From NCBI GenBank assembly GCA_963816975.1, contig CAWFMD010000006.1, positions 62,001-126,000 of the forward strand: a DNA stretch of 64,000 nt. Reading direction: 5' to 3'. This DNA is from DASRIA01 sp963816975 (lineage in GTDB: Bacteria; Actinomycetota; Thermoleophilia; Solirubrobacterales; JBBDJG01). Position numbers and translations under genes: made by a program. This document shows positions 23,671 to 32,546 of the stretch, piece after piece (the first letter of the stretch is position 1; each line of letters starts with the position of its first letter). Under the pieces are notes generated by a model, which ran no database searches, was not told the DNA's origin, and was given only the letters and a program-made list of their open reading frames with translations.

Positions 23671-25152
23671 CTAGCCCGTGAGGATCACGCTGCGGGTGCG
23701 CTTGAGGGGCTTGGTAGCGGTCACCTTCTTGGTGGCGGTGATGGTGAGGCGCACGTTGGAGCGACGGCCTGCCCGCAGCGCCCGACGGGCCTCGCGGCGC
23801 GCGCGGCGGGTGAGCCGCGGGTGCAGGGTGACCCACTTGCGCTTGGCGATCGAGCGCCGCGCCGCGCGCAACGCGTAGCTGCGCTTGGACGTGGAGCGCG
23901 TGCGGCGCACGAACAGCTTGCCCGCGGCCTTCACAGTGCAGGGCGTGGAGCCGCAGCGAACGCGCACCGACAACGAGCCGCGCTTGATCGCGCGCTGGCG
24001 CTTGGCGGAGCTGACCCGGAGGGTGAGCTTCTGCGTGACGGAGGGCCGAGTGGCCCGCGACGGATTCACGGCCGAAGTCAGCGCAGCGGGCCCGATACCG
24101 GCAACGGAGGCCGCCTCCACTGACGCCCGATAGGCGGTGTTGACAGCGAGTCCCGAGAAGTATGTGCCGGCGGACGCCGCGTCCACGACCGCACTGCGAC
24201 CACCGGGGTCGAGGGCTACGCGGTAGTCGGTGATCGGGCGCCCGCCTGTGCTTGCAGGAGCCTGCCAGGTGACGCTCACGACGCCGTCACCCGGTCCTGG
24301 AGTCGCCACCACCTGCGCAGGGACTCCGGGCACCCCGATTCCAAGCTGCCGGTAGATCCATGCCCGATAGTTGTCGAGCCGCGCATAGAGGGCCGGTGCC
24401 GAATATGGCGGGCAATCGGGTGGGCCCGCGGACGTCACTCCGACGAGCGCGCCTGACCCGTCCGTGGTGGTTATGACCATCGGCCCGCCGCTATCGCCTG
24501 CGCACGTGGCTGATCGTCCCCCTCCGGCGCAGATCATGGCCGGTGGATGGAACAGCTGCCCCCACCAGGCTGCGCACGCCGCGTCGCTGACGATCGGCAC
24601 GGACGCGTCCTGCAGTGCGTCCGGGAACAGCCGGTTCCCCGAAAGATCACCCCATCCCGCAACACGAGCAGGCACTCCCGGGGCCCACTGCGACGCCCGC
24701 AATGGGGCAATCAGGTCGGTGATGGCAGCGCTGACCGGCGCCCTCAGTCGAAGCACCGCGACATCGCCCTCGGCGGTTGCCGGATCGTAACCCGGATAGA
24801 CCGTCACGCTTTCCACCGGCAGCCGCTGCGCGTCCTCGATTGAGGACAGGTCCGTGACTCCAATTGCGATCTCGATCGACTGGACGCCGGCAGCGGCCGC
24901 ACCCGCTGGGCAGTGCGCAGCCGTGAGCACGTAGCGCGGATCGATCAGGGTACCGGCGCAGAACTGTGCCTGGAAAGGATCGGACTGACCGCCGATCAGC
25001 AGGGGCACGATCGAGGGCCATGCGCCGACCGGCGCGTCCTGACCGCCGACGACTTTCGCCGTCGGTTGGGTGTGTGCCGAGCTGGCGAGCGCCGAGAACA
25101 CCAGAGCCGCGATAAGGACGACCGTCAGAGCACGCTGGCGCTTGTACGTCAT
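23671..25152 (-). CDS. Secreted trypsin-like serine protease with FN3 domain
   Basis: 493 aa. ATG 25152 gives a signal peptide (MTYKRQRALTVVLIAALVFSALASSAHT). The S1 domain starts at the classical VVGGQDAPVGAWPSIV, which implies zymogen cleavage before VVGG. The triad is His in LTAAHC, Asp in EGDVAVLRL and Ser in CAGDSGGP; Cys pairs match chymotrypsin-type disulphides. A fibronectin type III domain follows (about residues 280-370), then about 110 residues extremely rich in Arg/Lys/Ser/Thr (RRTRSTSKRSYALRAARRS), a beta tail also seen in other secreted proteins of this window. The tail may bind cell wall or anionic polymer; that is inference. Confidence 0.92.
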   Translation of the reverse strand: MTYKRQRALTVVLIAALVFSALASSAHTQPTAKVVGGQDAPVGAWPSIVPLLIGGQSDPFQAQFCAGTLIDPRYVLTAAHCPAGAAAAGVQSIEIAIGVTDLSSIEDAQRLPVESVTVYPGYDPATAEGDVAVLRLRAPVSAAITDLIAPLRASQWAPGVPARVAGWGDLSGNRLFPDALQDASVPIVSDAACAAWWGQLFHPPAMICAGGGRSATCAGDSGGPMVITTTDGSGALVGVTSAGPPDCPPYSAPALYARLDNYRAWIYRQLGIGVPGVPAQVVATPGPGDGVVSVTWQAPASTGGRPITDYRVALDPGGRSAVVDAASAGTYFSGLAVNTAYRASVEAASVAGIGPAALTSAVNPSRATRPSVTQKLTLRVSSAKRQRAIKRGSLSVRVRCGSTPCTVKAAGKLFVRRTRSTSKRSYALRAARRSIAKRKWVTLHPRLTRRARREARRALRAGRRSNVRLTITATKKVTATKPLKRTRSVILTG

Positions 25153-25186
25153 GAGGCTCAGGCGATCGTCGCCGTTGGCCAACTGC

Positions 25187-25852
25187 CTAGTTGAGCGACG
25201 GTCGGTACAGCAGCGCGTCAACGTCTTCGACCACGGTCGCGACGCCTCGCACCACTCCCAGCCAATAGCTCTGGTCCAGATCGTCCGGCACGCCCTGGCC
25301 GCCCACCACCACGCGGACGGAGGGGACGCTGCGCCGGACCTCGTCGATGGCGAGTGGCAGCAGGTCGGCGGCGGTCTGCATCGTGACGGTAAAGCCGAAC
25401 ACGTCGGGTTCGTGGCGTTCCACCACGGGACGCAGCGATTCGATCGGAACGTCGGCGCCGAGCACGCGCACGTCGAAGCCTGCGTGCGCCAGTAGGCTCC
25501 GCGCCATCTCGAGGCCGAGCACGTGGTGCTCGCCTTCGACGGCGGCGAGCATCACTCGCTGCCCGGCGTGGCGACGGGCGACCCGAAACGCCTCACGCTG
25601 CAGGGCGAGCACCCTGAAGCTGATGTCGGTCGCGAGATGCTCCTCTGCGACGCTGACCGCGCCCCGCTGCCACAGGTCTCCGACACGTCGCATCGCCCGA
25701 GCGACGATCTCGTCGTCGATCGTTCCCTGCGAGAGGCCCGCGTCGATCGCTTCGCGCACGACCCGCTCGGCCGCACGCGCATCTCCGGTCAAGAGCGCTT
25801 CGGTGAACGCGTCCGCCAAGACCGACAGTCGCTCGCTGCGTGACGTTTCCAT
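25187..25852 (-). CDS. Free-standing CarH/AerR-like cobalamin-binding (photosensor) domain protein
   Basis: 221 aa. Residues 10-85 form the helical cap and residues 95-215 the B12-binding Rossmann domain. The cap holds W61-x9-E71-H72 (WQRGAVSVAEEH), the exact spacing of the adenosylcobalamin light-sensing motif of CarH/LitR. The base-off motif E-x-H-x-x-G is in GEHHVLG, with His110 as the likely lower ligand. The N-terminal MerR-type DNA-binding domain of CarH is absent, as in AerR-like proteins. Later strands (VRVLGADVPIESL, FGFTVTMQTAADLLP, VRVVVGGQG) complete the domain. It probably acts through a partner protein; none is adjacent. Start ATG 25852 fits the domain boundary. Confidence 0.86.
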   Translation of the reverse strand: METSRSERLSVLADAFTEALLTGDARAAERVVREAIDAGLSQGTIDDEIVARAMRRVGDLWQRGAVSVAEEHLATDISFRVLALQREAFRVARRHAGQRVMLAAVEGEHHVLGLEMARSLLAHAGFDVRVLGADVPIESLRPVVERHEPDVFGFTVTMQTAADLLPLAIDEVRRSVPSVRVVVGGQGVPDDLDQSYWLGVVRGVATVVEDVDALLYRPSLN

Positions 25853-25874
25853 CGCGGGTGGAGTATCTCCCCGA

Positions 25875-26669
25875 TCACTCCAGAATGCGAGTCGCGATGC
25901 GCTCGATCGTCTCTTCGCAATAGGCCTGCGATGGAGACCCGTTCGTGAGGACGGCCAGCGCGATCCGCTGTCCACCACGCTCCAGCAGCGCGACCTGGTG
26001 GGTGACGTCCTTGCGCCACCCGCCCTTGAAGAAGACCTTCACGTGCGCGCGCCGCGCGGCGCGGGCGATGCCCCAGCGCTGCCAGCCCACGATCGACGAC
26101 AGCAGCCGCCGCAGGTAGCGGCGGTGCACGATCGGGACCAGCTTGTCGATCTGCAGGAAGAGCCGTGCCTGGTCGGCGGCGGTGATCCGCGCACCGGCCC
26201 AGTGCCCGACCTCCACGAACTGCCGCATGCCCGCTGCCCTGGCCACCTTGCGCAGCCCCGCGCCGCCGACCAGCGCGTAGATCGCATCCGCCGCCGCGTT
26301 GTCGGACATGGTGATCATCGGCGGCAGCAGGCGGCGCTCCGTGTCGGTCAGCGGCCCGCCTCCGGCCCCGCGCAGGACGGCGACGAGCAGCATCGCCTTC
26401 GTGACGCTCGCCGACGGGAAGTGGGTCGTGCGGCGCAGCCCGCGCGGCCGGCTCTCGGGCGCGAGCACCGTAAAGGCGACAGAGCCGAGTCGTGATCGCG
26501 CGAAGCGCCGTGCGCGCCTGATCGCGGCCGTGCTCGTGAGCGGCGCGGCTGCCTGCGTGACGGGCGTTGCGGCGCTCGCCGCGGAGGCCCCGCCGGCGCC
26601 GTGGCCGGCGTGCGCGACCGCGGCTGTCGCCGCCGCGGTCGCGATCAGGGCTGCCAGCATCCTCGGCAC
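25875..26669 (-). CDS. Class A beta-lactamase-fold serine hydrolase, secreted
   Basis: 264 aa from the GTG at 26669, chosen because GGAG lies 11 bases upstream; an ATG at 26660 is the alternative. The N-terminus is Ala-rich and hydrophobic, consistent with export. Active-site motifs are in order and properly spaced: S-x-x-K in SASVTKAM (Ser88, Lys91), SDN in MITMSDNAAAD and K-G-G in VFFKGGWRKD. A clear Glu166-type omega loop is not seen. Such proteins in non-pathogenic actinobacteria are often hydrolases of unknown substrate rather than resistance enzymes, so resistance should not be assumed. It lies 22 bases upstream of the cobalamin-domain gene on the same strand. Confidence 0.82.
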   Translation of the reverse strand: MPRMLAALIATAAATAAVAHAGHGAGGASAASAATPVTQAAAPLTSTAAIRRARRFARSRLGSVAFTVLAPESRPRGLRRTTHFPSASVTKAMLLVAVLRGAGGGPLTDTERRLLPPMITMSDNAAADAIYALVGGAGLRKVARAAGMRQFVEVGHWAGARITAADQARLFLQIDKLVPIVHRRYLRRLLSSIVGWQRWGIARAARRAHVKVFFKGGWRKDVTHQVALLERGGQRIALAVLTNGSPSQAYCEETIERIATRILE

Positions 26670-26749
26670 GGCGGCATCATCTCCGATCGTGGCTGAAGAC
26701 TTTGGGGCCCGATGGCCCACCAAACTCTTCAGCGAACCGGCTGTGCCGG

Positions 26750-28363
26750 CTAACCCGTGACCGCCTCCGGCTTCGCGTAGCTGTCCGGGTCGACCGTGGA
26801 GACGCCGGGCGTCACCTCCTGGGTGCGGCGGAACCACTGGCCGTCGACGACGATGTCCGATATGCCGCGCCGCTCGCAGTACTCGGTCAGGTGCGACATG
26901 CGGTTGATGAAGCCGCGGCCCCTGAAGTTCAGCGACGTGTTGCACAGCACCCCTGAGCCGCTGCGCGCCGCGAACGCGCCGAGCAGGTCGTGTAGCCCGG
27001 CGTTTGTCTGGTGGCTCACCGTCTGCACCCGCGCGGACCCGTCGACGTGCGTGACCGCCCCCAGCTCAGCGGTCTTCGCGCGCCGGAAGTAGAGCATGTA
27101 GGGGTCCTCGAAGCCGCCGCCGGTGTAGAGGCGGTCGGCGTCCTCGATGCGGCACACCGGGGCGATCGGACGGTAGGACTCGCGCACCTTGATCTTGTTC
27201 AGCGCGTCGCGCGTCCCGGCGTCGAACGGCTCGGCCAGGATCGACCGGTTGCCGAGCGCGCGTGGACCGATCTCCCAGCGATCCTGCACCCACGCGACGA
27301 TCGCGCCCCGGACCAGCGCCTCGGCGAGCGCGTCGTTGCCGAACTCGGCCCGCTGCCACAGCGCGCGGTCCGGTTGCGAGTCCCACACGAACTCGAGGCC
27401 CGCGTACACATCCCAGTCGATGTGCGGGGAGCCGGTGATCGAGGTGAGCGCGTCGATCGCGGTCCCGAGCGCCGAGCCCGAGTCGTCCGTGCACGGCGGC
27501 ACGAACACCGACGAGAAGTGCCCGAGCTCGCGCCAGCGCATGTTCCAGTCGCAGTTCAGCCCGCAGCCGCCGGAGATGTGCAGCGGGATGCCCGGCGGGA
27601 GATGCCGCTGCGCGGCATCGCGGAAGACCTCGAAGATCCGGTCGTTGAGAACGGCCGCCGCGTCCTTGCACGCCTGCGACTGCACGCCCGCGTTGTAGAC
27701 GGGCGAGTCGCTGAAGTCCGCTTTTGGGACGGGATGCACCCCCTCGATCGCGATCAGGCGCTCCACCGTGTCGCGGATGCCGGGGTCGGACGCCTCGGGA
27801 TCGCCGAAGGCGGCCAGGGCCATCAGCTTGCCGGCGTCCTCGAGGCGGTGGGCGGAGCCGGTGTCGGGGAACCGGGGGTCGGCGATCGCGAACAGCGACG
27901 CGTAGCGCGCGCCGGGCTGGATCAGCACCGGGATCGTGGACACGACGTCCCACTCTGCGCCGACCAGGTAGAAGCTGCCGAGCGCTCCCTCCCACACCAG
28001 GACCGCGCGCAACGCCGCATCGTCACGCGGAGCCATCCCGCACGACATCGCGATGTGCGAGCGCTCGTGGGTGGAGGTGAAGTACTCGACCTTGGCCCCG
28101 AACAGCGTGAGCGCGTCGCGCAGCGGTGCCTCTACGCCGCTGTAGCCGGCGCCGACCGTGACGCGCTCGTCGGTCCAGCCGCCCAGCGCGATCACATCCG
28201 GGACCCGGCCGAGGCGCTCCGCCAGCTCCAGCACCCTGCTCGGCGTCAGCTGCGCGTGGCGGTGGTAGGAGTCCTTCTCCGACTCCAGCGAGAACAGCAG
28301 CTGCCGGTCCTCGATCGCCGCGATGGCGCCATCGTGGTCCGGTTTGACCGCGAGGATCAGCAT
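26750..28363 (-). CDS. NodU/CmcH-type O-carbamoyltransferase
   Basis: 537 aa ATP- and carbamoyl-phosphate-dependent carbamoyltransferase. The N-terminal Kae1-like domain has DHDGAIAAI near the start, HERSHIAMSC as metal-binding His pair and SGGCGLNCDWNMR. The C-terminal YrdC-like part contains WEIGPRALGNRSILAEP, KVRESYRPIAPV and NTSLNFRGRGFIN, all family hallmarks. ATG 28363 overlaps the last base of the mreB stop (TGATG), so the two are translationally coupled. NodU relatives decorate sugars, antibiotics or polyketides; the acceptor here is unknown. No other sugar or antibiotic pathway gene is adjacent. Confidence 0.9.
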   Translation of the reverse strand: MLILAVKPDHDGAIAAIEDRQLLFSLESEKDSYHRHAQLTPSRVLELAERLGRVPDVIALGGWTDERVTVGAGYSGVEAPLRDALTLFGAKVEYFTSTHERSHIAMSCGMAPRDDAALRAVLVWEGALGSFYLVGAEWDVVSTIPVLIQPGARYASLFAIADPRFPDTGSAHRLEDAGKLMALAAFGDPEASDPGIRDTVERLIAIEGVHPVPKADFSDSPVYNAGVQSQACKDAAAVLNDRIFEVFRDAAQRHLPPGIPLHISGGCGLNCDWNMRWRELGHFSSVFVPPCTDDSGSALGTAIDALTSITGSPHIDWDVYAGLEFVWDSQPDRALWQRAEFGNDALAEALVRGAIVAWVQDRWEIGPRALGNRSILAEPFDAGTRDALNKIKVRESYRPIAPVCRIEDADRLYTGGGFEDPYMLYFRRAKTAELGAVTHVDGSARVQTVSHQTNAGLHDLLGAFAARSGSGVLCNTSLNFRGRGFINRMSHLTEYCERRGISDIVVDGQWFRRTQEVTPGVSTVDPDSYAKPEAVTG

Positions 28364-29415
28364 CAGCGCCGCGCGCGGCGCCGCCGGGCGCGGCTCGTGC
28401 CGCCGTCCCTCATCGCGTCGAGCTCCTCCAGCGAGCGGCCGGACCCGAGCACGACGCACGTGAGCGGAGAGTCTGCGAGGTACGCGGTCATCTTCGTCTC
28501 CGCGCGGACCCGGTCCTCGAAGCCCTTCAGGAGGCAGCCACCGCCCGCCAGCATGATGCCGCGCTGGGCGATGTCGGCGGCCAGCTCCGGCGGCGTGCGC
28601 TCGAGCGTCTCCTTGATGGCACCGATGATCACCCGCATCGGCTCCTCGAGCGCGTGGCGCGCCTCCTCGCTCGTGAGCACGACCGTCTTGGGCAGGCCCG
28701 AGACCAGGTCGCGGCCCTTGACCTCGGCGGTCAGGTCCTCGGCGAGCGGCCAGGCCGAGCCGATCTCGAACTTGAGCCGTTCGGCCGTCTGCTGACCGAT
28801 CGTCACGCCGTGACGCTGCTTGACGTAGTTCATGATCGCCTCGTCGAGGTCGTATCCGCCGACGCGCACGGACTCGAACACGACGATCCCGCCGAGCGAG
28901 ATCACCGCCACCTCGCTGGTACCGCCGCCGACGTCCACGACCATGTTTCCCACCGGTTCCTCGATCGGTATGCCGGCGCCGATCGCCGCGGCGATCGTCT
29001 CCTCGATCAACTGGACGCGGCGGGCGCCCGCGGACAGCGACGCCTCGACGATCGCGCGCTTCTCGACGTCGGTGATGCCCGACGGCGCGCACATCACGAC
29101 GCGTGGATGAGCGAGACGGCTCTGGTGCACCCGGCGGATGAAGTGCCGCAGCATCTGCTCTGTCACCTCGAAATCCGCTATCACGCCGTGCCGCAGCGGG
29201 CGGATCGCGGAGATCGTGGCCGGCGTGCGGCCGATCATCCGCTTGGCGTCGTCGCCGACCGCGTGCACCTCGCCGGTGGTGGAATCGACCGCCACGACGG
29301 ACGGCTCCGACACGAGGATTCCCTGTCCGCGCACGTAGACGAGCGTGTTGGCGGTGCCGAGGTCGATCGCCATGTCGCGGCTGCCGACCAGCCCGAGTGA
29401 AGAAAAGAGGCCCAT
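28363..29415 (-). CDS. mreB: Actin-like rod-shape protein MreB
   Basis: 350 aa bacterial actin directing lateral wall synthesis. It begins MGLFSSLGLVGSRDMAIDLGTANTLVYV with the phosphate 1 motif DLGTAN; the second phosphate loop is VVDVGGGTSEVAVI; the adenosine motif is GIMLAGGGCLLKG. The ending RARRRRARR is unusually basic. Start ATG 29415 gives the normal N-terminus; longer frames upstream lack similarity. mreC, mreD and rodA are not beside it; instead a carbamoyltransferase gene overlaps its stop. It may therefore be an extra MreB rather than the main one. Confidence 0.93.
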   Translation of the reverse strand: MGLFSSLGLVGSRDMAIDLGTANTLVYVRGQGILVSEPSVVAVDSTTGEVHAVGDDAKRMIGRTPATISAIRPLRHGVIADFEVTEQMLRHFIRRVHQSRLAHPRVVMCAPSGITDVEKRAIVEASLSAGARRVQLIEETIAAAIGAGIPIEEPVGNMVVDVGGGTSEVAVISLGGIVVFESVRVGGYDLDEAIMNYVKQRHGVTIGQQTAERLKFEIGSAWPLAEDLTAEVKGRDLVSGLPKTVVLTSEEARHALEEPMRVIIGAIKETLERTPPELAADIAQRGIMLAGGGCLLKGFEDRVRAETKMTAYLADSPLTCVVLGSGRSLEELDAMRDGGTSRARRRRARR

Positions 29416-29517
29416 CTGGATCGCCGCAGCGTACCGACCCGGTGCGCCCCTGCATGGCGGCTCGCTTGCACGGCGCGACCGGAGTGCGCCGCAGACGGTC
29501 ATGGTATTCAACTGAGA

Positions 29518-30336
29518 GTGGCGTGGCGCGTTCTCAAACTCGCAGTCAAGAAGTTCCGGGCGGACAACCTCACCGACTGGGCGGCGGCACTGACCTACTA
29601 CGGGATTCTTGCGATCTTCCCGGCCCTGCTGGTGTTCGTCGCGGTGCTGGGAGTGATCGGAGAGTCCGCGACGGGACCGCTGCTCGACAACCTCGCCACG
29701 GTCGCCCCGGGCCCTGCGCAGGAGATCTTCACCAAGGCGATCGAGAACTTGAACCGCAGCCAGGGACAGGCGGGTGCGCTGCTGATCGTCGGTATCGCGA
29801 CTGCATTGTGGTCGGCGTCGAGCTATGTCGGGGCGTTCATCCGGGCGTCGAACTCGATCCACGGGGTCGAGGAGGACCGCCCGTTCTGGAAGCTGCGGCC
29901 GGTCCAGATCGCGATCACCCTGTCAATGATCCTGATGGTCTCGATCGGCGCGATCGCGGTGGTCGTCAGCGGTCCGCTCGCCGAGCAGGTCGGGAGCGTG
30001 ATCGGCCTCGGCGACGCCGCCGTGACGGCGTGGGACATCGCGAAGTGGCCCGTGCTCGTGCTGCTGGTCAGCCTCATGTTCTCGGTGCTGTACTGGGCCG
30101 CCCCCGACGTGGACCAAGCGGGGTTCCCGTGGCTCACCGCCGGCGGGATCCTCGCGGTCATCCTCTGGATCTCGGCCTCCGCCGCGTTCGCGTTCTACGT
30201 CTCGAACTTCGGCTCCTACAACCAGACCTACGGGACGCTCGGAGGAGTGATCGTGTTCCTCGTGTGGCTGTGGATCTCGAACGTCGCGGTGCTGCTCGGC
30301 GCGGAGTTGAACGCCGAGCTGAAGCCTAGGCGCTAG
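29518..30336 (+). CDS. YihY/UPF0761 family membrane protein
   Basis: 272 aa with six hydrophobic segments. The family signatures are visible: NLTDWAAALTYYGILAIFPALLVF near the N-terminus, ALWSASSYVGAFIRASNSIHGVEE in the middle, and GGVIVFLVWLWISNVAVLLGAELNAEL at the C-terminus. Older annotation as ribonuclease BN is not supported for the family; function is unknown. GTG start at 29518, divergent from mreB with a 102-base gap. Its stop codon overlaps that of the convergent AI-2E family gene (TAG shared in opposite directions at 30333-30336). A paralogue lies at 32547-33449. Confidence 0.9.
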   Translation: MAWRVLKLAVKKFRADNLTDWAAALTYYGILAIFPALLVFVAVLGVIGESATGPLLDNLATVAPGPAQEIFTKAIENLNRSQGQAGALLIVGIATALWSASSYVGAFIRASNSIHGVEEDRPFWKLRPVQIAITLSMILMVSIGAIAVVVSGPLAEQVGSVIGLGDAAVTAWDIAKWPVLVLLVSLMFSVLYWAAPDVDQAGFPWLTAGGILAVILWISASAAFAFYVSNFGSYNQTYGTLGGVIVFLVWLWISNVAVLLGAELNAELKPRR

Positions 30337-31427
30337 GCAGAGGCCGGGCCCGTTTCGGGATCCGCGGACGGCCTGCCCGTCGCCAGCGGCGTCGTGTCCT
30401 GCCGGTAGGCCCACCATTCCCGGATCACGATCTGGACCGACGCGGCGATCGGGATCGCCACGATCGCGCCGAGGACGCCCAGCAGCGTCGCCCCGAACAG
30501 AACCGAGACCAGCACCACGAACCCGTTCACGTTCACGGTGCGCTTTTGCACCTGGGGCTGAACCAGGTTGTTCTCGATCTGCTGGTAGACGATCGCCCAG
30601 ATCGCCCACAGGATCGTGTCCGACGGAAAGTCCCCGCTGAACAGCGTCACGAGCCCGATCAGCACTGCCGCGATCGTGGCGCCGACCAGCGGCACCAGGG
30701 AGAACAGGCCCGCAACCAGGCCCAGCGGCGCGGCAAACCCCACGCCCAGGATGCTCAGCACGACGAACGTCGACACGCCGGCGATCAGCGCGACGATCAG
30801 GGCGCCCGCCACGTAGCCGCTGACAGCCCGCGAGAGGTGGTCGAGCAAGGGGTCGATGCGACGCGCCCGCTCGGCGGGCAGGAGCGTCAGCGCCCGGCGG
30901 CGCCATTCAGGCCCACCGCTCAGCATGAAGGCCGCCAGGACCATGATCGTCACGAAGGCAAAGACGCCGTTCACGATCCCGAAGCCGATGTCACGCAGGA
31001 CGCTCGCGGCGCCACCCAGCTTCTCGGGCAGCTTGGCCGCCTCCTCGTCGAGCTTGTCGGTGATCTGGTAGTCGTTGTTGATCTCGCGCAGCCGGTCGTT
31101 CTTCTGCACGTACTCGCGCACGTCCTGAACGTACTGCGGAGCATTGTCAGCGAGATCGTTTGCCTCGTTCACGATCGGCGGCACGAGCAGCGCGGTCAGC
31201 AGCACCATCACGCCGAGCAGCGCCAGGTACACGAGCCCGATCGCGAAGCCGCGCTTCATGTACCGGTTCAGGTAGTTCACCGGCGTGGCCAGTGCGACGG
31301 CCAGGAACATCGCGATGAACAGCCACGTGAGCGGCCTGCGCAGGAGGTAGATCAGGTACAGGCACGCGATCACCGCGACCACGACCAGCACGACCTTCAC
31401 GACGGTCCTGACAGGGGCGTCCGCCAT
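30333..31427 (-). CDS. AI-2E family (PerM/YdiK) transporter
   Basis: 364 aa from ATG 31427 (MADAPVRTVVKVVLVVV). An ATG at 31481 would add 18 residues and leave only 13 bases to the divergent corA-like gene, so I prefer the inner start. About eight transmembrane segments with a soluble insert (residues about 90-145, charged). The conserved C-terminal part has FSLVPLVGATIAAVLIGLVTL and YQQIENNLVQPQVQKRTVNVNGFVVLVSV, typical of the family. Members include exporters of AI-2 and Na+/Li+(K+)/H+ antiporters, so the substrate is undetermined. Confidence 0.88.
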   Translation of the reverse strand: MADAPVRTVVKVVLVVVAVIACLYLIYLLRRPLTWLFIAMFLAVALATPVNYLNRYMKRGFAIGLVYLALLGVMVLLTALLVPPIVNEANDLADNAPQYVQDVREYVQKNDRLREINNDYQITDKLDEEAAKLPEKLGGAASVLRDIGFGIVNGVFAFVTIMVLAAFMLSGGPEWRRRALTLLPAERARRIDPLLDHLSRAVSGYVAGALIVALIAGVSTFVVLSILGVGFAAPLGLVAGLFSLVPLVGATIAAVLIGLVTLFSGDFPSDTILWAIWAIVYQQIENNLVQPQVQKRTVNVNGFVVLVSVLFGATLLGVLGAIVAIPIAASVQIVIREWWAYRQDTTPLATGRPSADPETGPASA

Positions 31428-31494
31428 AACGGGGCGCACCGTACGAAACGCGTCGGACCCGAGGACCGCCCTCGACGCCATACTGCGGCTCAGG

Positions 31495-32466
31495 ATGATC
31501 GTCGACTGCGCGATCTACGAGCATGGTCGGCGCCAGGCCGGCCAGATCTCCCTCGGCGATGCGTCCAACGCGTGCCGGCGCGACGGCGCGTTCGTGTGGC
31601 TGGGGCTCTACGAGCCCACCGACGAGGAGTTCGATTCGGTCAGCGCGGAGTTCGGCCTGCATCCGCTCGCGGTCGAGGACGCGGTCAAGGCCCACCAGCG
31701 CCCGAAGCTGGAGGTGTACGACCAGACCCTGCTGGTGGTGCTCAAGCCGGTCCGCTACATCGACCGCGAGGAGGTGGTCGAGACCGGCGAGATTGCGGTG
31801 TTCGTGAATCCGGAGTTCCTGATCTCGGTGCGCCACGGCAACCCCAGCCCACTGAAGGAGGTGCGCACCCGCCTCGAGCGCGACCCCGGGCTGGCCGCGC
31901 TCGGCCCGGGCGCGGTCCTGTATTCGATCGTGGACCGGATCGTCGACGACTACGAGCCGGTGGTCGAGGGCCTCACCGTCGACGTCCAGGAGGTCGAGGA
32001 GCAGGTCTTCTCTCCCGGCCGGCACAATCCGGCGGAGCGGATCTACTACCTGGAGCGGGAGGTGCTCGGCTTCCGGCGCGCCGTCGAGCCCCTGGTCCCG
32101 GCGGTGGAGCGCCTCGCAACCCGCTCGTTCACGGTCATCCAGCCGGACCTCCAGCCGTACTTCCGCGACGTGCACGACCACATGCTGCGCGTGAACGCCC
32201 AGGTGGACCAGTTCCGCGACCTGCTCTCCACCGCACTGGGCGCAAACCTGACGCAGATCAACGTGCGCCAGAACGAGGACATGCGCCGCATCACCGCCTG
32301 GGTGGCGATCGCCGCGGTGCCCACCGCCGTGGCCGGCATCTACGGCATGAACTTCGAAAACATGCCCGAGTTGCGCTGGGAGTTCGGGTACCCGCTCGTG
32401 CTCGGCCTGATCGCGACGATCTGCATCTTCCTGTACGTGCGGTTCCGCAAGGCCGGCTGGCTCTGA
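31495..32466 (+). CDS. corA: CorA-type magnesium/cobalt channel
   Basis: 323 aa. A large cytoplasmic alpha/beta funnel (residues 1-250) contains FVWLGLYEPTDEEFDSV and HPLAVEDAVKAHQRPKLE. It is followed by two C-terminal transmembrane helices, the first ending in the selectivity motif GMN (GIYGMNFENMPE). The second helix ends in a short basic tail (VRFRKAGWL), as in all CorA pentamers. Mg2+ is the usual substrate; Co2+ or Ni2+ is possible. ATG 31495. A strong hairpin terminator follows at 32511. Confidence 0.93.
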   Translation: MIVDCAIYEHGRRQAGQISLGDASNACRRDGAFVWLGLYEPTDEEFDSVSAEFGLHPLAVEDAVKAHQRPKLEVYDQTLLVVLKPVRYIDREEVVETGEIAVFVNPEFLISVRHGNPSPLKEVRTRLERDPGLAALGPGAVLYSIVDRIVDDYEPVVEGLTVDVQEVEEQVFSPGRHNPAERIYYLEREVLGFRRAVEPLVPAVERLATRSFTVIQPDLQPYFRDVHDHMLRVNAQVDQFRDLLSTALGANLTQINVRQNEDMRRITAWVAIAAVPTAVAGIYGMNFENMPELRWEFGYPLVLGLIATICIFLYVRFRKAGWL

Positions 32467-32510
32467 AGGCGCAGGTTTGAGCCGGGCTCCGGTGAGGAAA
32501 CAACCACGAC

Positions 32511-32542
32511 GCAGCGTGCGCGTCCGATCGCGCGCACGCTGC
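32511..32542. terminator. Bidirectional terminator hairpin
   Basis: Perfect 12-bp inverted repeat GCAGCGTGCGCG / CGCGCACGCTGC with an 8-base loop, placed between the rightward corA-like gene and the leftward YihY-like gene whose stop lies 5 bases away. It can end both transcripts. Confidence 0.8.
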
Positions 32543-32546
32543 TCGC

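Noticed and set aside
25875..26669. Calling the class A beta-lactamase-fold protein an antibiotic-resistance gene
   Set aside because: SxxK, SDN and KGG are present, but the omega-loop Glu is not clear, and many such proteins in environmental actinobacteria are not resistance enzymes.
29518..30336. Naming the YihY proteins ribonuclease BN
   Set aside because: That name came from an early misassignment; these are multi-pass membrane proteins without nuclease motifs.
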